This document shows positions 61,684 to 64,000 of a stretch of 64,000 bases of DNA, one piece after another. Numbering within the stretch: position 1 is the stretch's first letter; each line of letters opens with the position of its first letter. A program made the translations under genes and the position numbers. A model generated the notes under the pieces. The model was not told where the DNA came from. It searched no databases and saw nothing but the letters and a program-made list of their open reading frames with translations. This DNA is from Sedimentibacter saalensis (GTDB taxonomy: Bacteria; Bacillota; Clostridia; Tissierellales; Sedimentibacteraceae). The stretch covers positions 33,708 to 97,707 of the forward strand of contig NZ_VLKH01000006.1 in assembly GCF_007830175.1 (NCBI RefSeq), written 5' to 3'.

Positions 61684-61750
61684 GGGCATAGATAAATTGT
61701 TATTAATAAAATGCGGGTGGGCACAACGACGTCACTGAAAGAGTCTTTCC

Positions 61751-61833
61751 TGTCATCCTGAACGATAGTGAAGGATCTCGTTTTTTATATGGTTTAAAAT
61801 ATGAGATCTTTCGGCTGCACCTCAAGATGACAG
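61751..61833. repeat. MITE-like inverted-repeat element (family 2), copy 5
   Basis: TGTCATCCTGAACGATAG to CTCAAGATGACAG, about 70 bp after copy 4. The flanking phrase GTCTTTCCTGTCAT is shared with copy 1, so the element or its target may be longer than the hairpin. Confidence 0.75.
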
Positions 61834-61860
61834 AGCATAACTGAATTGTTATTACGAAAT

Positions 61861-61910
61861 GCGGGTGGGCACAAGACCCTCCCCTACAAAAGGGTGAATG
61901 CCCCTACAGA
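61861..61910. repeat. Reverse hairpin repeat fragment (family 1)
   Basis: GCGGGTGGGCACAAGACCC followed by TCCCCTAC is a reverse-oriented family 1 unit; a partial second unit GAATGCCCCTACAG follows. It lies upstream of the anchored coiled-coil gene. Confidence 0.7.
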
Positions 61911-61948
61911 CTGGATAGAATATAAATTGTTTTAATAAAGGAAAAGAT

Positions 61949-62692
61949 ATGAAAAAAATTTCTAAGGTTTTGCTGATAATAGTGACTATAATTGTTTTAG
62001 TTGCAGGTGTTGTTTTGTATGTGCAGTATGACAACATTTCTGCTCTCATGAGCGGAATGAATACTTCTTCTGAAGATCTGGCGGCTCAGATGGATGACAA
62101 CAGGGAAAAGCTGAAGGAAGAAGTTAAAAAATACACATCCTCTCCAATCAATGACATTTCAGCAGAGGATGAAGAAAAGCTGTTAAATGGTGAAATTTCA
62201 ATAAAAGATGTGGCAGACAAATACCACCTTCCTTTGGATTACATGAAGGATGACAGTAGAGACACTCAGGATAATTCTTCAGATACAAAACCTGAATCGT
62301 CAAACACAATTCCTGAAACTTCCGTCAGCAAAGACAATGAAAAGTCAATAGATGCTGCAATCAGTGATGGAGTCAGCAAAATGTACGCCCTTAAGGTCAA
62401 GTATGTCAATAAACTTGGAGAGTTGGAAAGAGAAGCAATCAAAGAATATTCAAATCTGCCAAAAGAAAAACAAGACGAAGCTTCAAAGTATTCCATTGTA
62501 ATGAAGAACATTAATAATATTGCGGGACTTGAAAAGAAATGCGATAATGAAGTTGCAAATGTGCTTTCTGCTTTAGAATCAGAGCTCGTAAGTCTTGATG
62601 GCGATACGGAAATAATTCAAATTCTAAAGGATGCTTATCAGCAGGAAAAGGAAGTTAAAAAAGCATATTACTTGAGTTTGTACAAAAAATAG
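61949..62692 (+). CDS. Uncharacterised membrane-anchored coiled-coil protein
   Basis: This 247-residue protein has one N-terminal membrane helix (about 7-26, VLLIIVTIIVLVAGVVLYVQ) and then an extracytoplasmic part. A charged helical segment (about 45-90) is followed by a Ser/Thr/Asp/Pro-rich linker (about 95-125). A long Lys/Glu-rich region (about 130-247) with heptad-like spacing suggests a coiled coil. There is no lipobox or recognised domain. It starts at an ATG behind AAAGGAAAAG. It sits between the SLH proteins and the orphan CpsD kinase, so a role at the envelope is likely, but no function can be assigned. Confidence 0.75.
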   Translation: MKKISKVLLIIVTIIVLVAGVVLYVQYDNISALMSGMNTSSEDLAAQMDDNREKLKEEVKKYTSSPINDISAEDEEKLLNGEISIKDVADKYHLPLDYMKDDSRDTQDNSSDTKPESSNTIPETSVSKDNEKSIDAAISDGVSKMYALKVKYVNKLGELEREAIKEYSNLPKEKQDEASKYSIVMKNINNIAGLEKKCDNEVANVLSALESELVSLDGDTEIIQILKDAYQQEKEVKKAYYLSLYKK

Positions 62693-62798
62693 ATTAGGGA
62701 CAGTTATTTACCAAGTTACATATTTCGACATGTTTATTTACTTTTTTGCTGTAACATAATGATAAGGTTTTCATTAGAAAAAATTATGGGGTAAAAAT

Positions 62799-63452
62799 AT
62801 GGATGAGCATTCATTGAGGTTAAAACAAAATTCTTATGTAACTGAATCGTACAGAAAATTGGCTGTCAATATTGAATATGCAAATATTGACGGAAATATT
62901 AAAACCATTATGATAACAAGCTCGATGGCCAATGAAGGTAAGTCTACAACTATAAGTAATCTTGCTTGTGTTATGACGGAACTTAATAAAAGAGTAATCC
63001 TCATGGATCTTGATTTGAGAAAGCCATCTGTCCATAAATATTTTAATTTATCCAACAATTCAGGATTAACTGATTTGTTGCTAAACAAAAACAATTATAA
63101 AAATTACATTCATAATATACAACCGGGTTTGGATGTAATGACTTCCGGCAGGGTGCCATCAAATACAACCGAAATTATAATTTCAAAAGCCATAAAAGAA
63201 TTGCTTAAAGATTTATCCGAAAACTATGATTATATACTATTGGATACACCTCCAATAATGTTGGTTAGTGATCCGGTTAATATAGCTATTTATGCAGATG
63301 CTGTCATATTGGCTATAGCTTATGCAGAAACTGACAAAGAAACAATAAAAAAGACTATTGATGTCTTGAAACAAGTAAATGCAAATATAATTGGAACAGT
63401 ATTAAACAAAGTCCCCCAGAATAAGAAGAATAAGTATTACTACTATTACTAA
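62799..63452 (+). CDS. Orphan CpsD-type bacterial tyrosine kinase (paralogue)
   Basis: This 217-residue BY-kinase is strikingly similar along its whole length to the cpsD product at 57181. Shared stretches include NANIIGT, LTELNK-like, LDLRKPSVHKYFNLSN and GLTDLL. It has Walker A SSMANEGKSTTISNLA, Walker A' VILMDLDLRKP, Walker B YILLDTPPIMLVSDP and the C-terminal tyrosine cluster KYYYYY. It lacks an adjacent CpsC modulator and CpsB phosphatase. It could share those encoded 5 kb upstream, or be controlled by the anchored protein at 61949. It starts at an ATG behind a weak GGGG site. It is a recent local duplication by appearance. Confidence 0.93.
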   Translation: MDEHSLRLKQNSYVTESYRKLAVNIEYANIDGNIKTIMITSSMANEGKSTTISNLACVMTELNKRVILMDLDLRKPSVHKYFNLSNNSGLTDLLLNKNNYKNYIHNIQPGLDVMTSGRVPSNTTEIIISKAIKELLKDLSENYDYILLDTPPIMLVSDPVNIAIYADAVILAIAYAETDKETIKKTIDVLKQVNANIIGTVLNKVPQNKKNKYYYYY

Positions 63453-63500
63453 GACATAGGGGACGGTGCTGAGCCGCTGACAAGCTACACGTTTGTTAGC

Positions 63501-63583
63501 TGTCATTCTGAGAGCTTGCTCGAAGAATCTCATGTTTTCATGACAAATAAAGATGAGATCCTTCACTAACGTTCAGGATGACA
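63501..63583. repeat. MITE-like inverted-repeat element (family 2), copy 6
   Basis: TGTCATTCTGAGAGCTTG to GTTCAGGATGACA, with inner arms GAAGAATCTCAT and ATGAGATCCTTC. It is flanked on both sides by GACATAGGGGACGGT-like phrases. Confidence 0.75.
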
Positions 63584-63686
63584 AACTAGGTGACATAGGG
63601 GACGGTTCTCACTGACCAAAGTCTACCGCAATGTAAAAAAAGTCATAATATTTAAGTTTATATAATTGTTGAACATAATACAATCG

Positions 63687-63723
63687 AAAACATGCACATT
63701 GAATTTATTTGCATGTTTTTTTA
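63687..63723 (+). terminator. Rho-independent terminator
   Basis: AAAACATGCA and TGCATGTTTT enclose a 13-base loop and are followed by TTTT. It lies about 240 bases after the orphan kinase gene. Confidence 0.7.
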
Positions 63724-63777
63724 TGGCTTAAACATTCAAATGAATGGACAATGTGATTAATTTTACTATTATAAATG

Positions 63778-63806
63778 TTGTATACGTTCACTTATGGTGA
63801 TATAAT
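63778..63806 (+). promoter_or_regulatory. Putative sigma-A promoter of the EamA gene
   Basis: TTGTAT (63778-63783) and TATAAT (63801-63806) are 17 bases apart, about 40 bases before the start codon. Confidence 0.55.
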
Positions 63807-63848
63807 TTAGCATTAGAAAATAAACCATAATGGCTAACGGAGGACATG

Positions 63849-64000
63849 ATGATTCAATCTCATTTAGGAGAAATTTATTCACTTTTTACAGCAATATTTT
63901 GGACTATAACTGCTATATGCTTTGAAATAGCTGGCAAGAAAATTGGCTCTTTGTCTGTAAATTACATAAGATTAATTATGGGGTTTATATTAATAAGTTT
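63849..64000 (+). CDS. EamA-type transporter, N-terminal part only
   Basis: The frame runs off the window. The 50 visible residues show a first membrane helix with AIFWTITAICFEIAGKKIG, then SLSVNYIRLIMGFILI. This resembles the start of an EamA/DMT-superfamily transporter (F.W......f..a.k..g.........R). The start is the second of two adjacent ATG codons, five bases after GGAGG; the first, at 63846, is too close. Substrate and full length are unknown. Confidence 0.65.
   Translation, partial: MIQSHLGEIYSLFTAIFWTITAICFEIAGKKIGSLSVNYIRLIMGFILIS

Overview
The window is AT-rich DNA from a low-GC Gram-positive anaerobe. The type suggested is an S-layer-bearing member of Clostridia/Tissierellia. Grounds: strong AGGAGG-type ribosome binding sites, S-layer-homology (SLH) proteins, a Firmicutes-style CpsB/CpsC/CpsD phosphoregulation set, barnase/barstar, clostridial cyclic-di-GMP-I riboswitches and a WG-repeat lipoprotein. 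No rRNA or tRNA is present, so the genus cannot be fixed.

Positions 1-20.3 kb hold mostly core and accessory chromosome genes: an OmpR-type two-component pair, murA, a LysE-type exporter, an RsuA-type pseudouridine synthase, a TIM-barrel isomerase, a predicted lipoprotein barnase with barstar, an iron alcohol dehydrogenase, an SGNH hydrolase, an SLH protein behind a c-di-GMP riboswitch, homoserine dehydrogenase, a YibE/F membrane protein, a DUF1508 protein, a Nim-like flavoprotein, an EAL-domain c-di-GMP phosphodiesterase and a duplicated Cys-rich small protein. The gaps carry four arrays of GC-rich hairpin repeats (7.2-7.7, 10.4-10.9, 13.9-14.7 and 19.5-19.9 kb). A second, MITE-like repeat family is scattered in six places.

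Positions 20.6-53.7 kb are a very large surface-polysaccharide region that looks like three joined loci. Locus A (20.6-39.7 kb) has an initiating phosphoglycosyl transferase, glycosyltransferases, two Wzy/ligase-type proteins, a Wzx flippase, a nonulosonic-acid module (NeuA-PseG fusion plus NeuB), the CapE-CapF-CapG route to UDP-N-acetyl-L-fucosamine, a chain-length protein and GalE. Locus B (40.0-47.4 kb) starts with a second c-di-GMP-I riboswitch whose terminator overlaps the aptamer. It encodes a PglF/CapD-type dehydratase, a PIG-L deacetylase, a small PglC-like transferase, an SDR, an ATP-grasp enzyme, an acyltransferase-like protein and a glycosyltransferase. Locus C (47.6-53.7 kb) is a compact set of glycosyltransferase, Wzy, polysaccharide pyruvyl transferase, second Wzx and an Fe-S F420-hydrogenase-beta-like protein. 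It is followed by about 1 kb of insertion-sequence debris.

Positions 54.7-64 kb hold a WG-repeat lipoprotein, the CpsC-CpsD-CpsB tyrosine kinase/phosphatase control cassette, two SLH proteins, an anchored coiled-coil protein, a second orphan CpsD paralogue and the start of an EamA transporter.

The unifying theme is cell-surface construction under c-di-GMP and tyrosine-phosphorylation control. One c-di-GMP-degrading enzyme and two c-di-GMP riboswitches, one for an S-layer-type protein and one for exopolysaccharide, lie within about 30 kb. Functions are assigned from motif recognition by eye; no database search was run.
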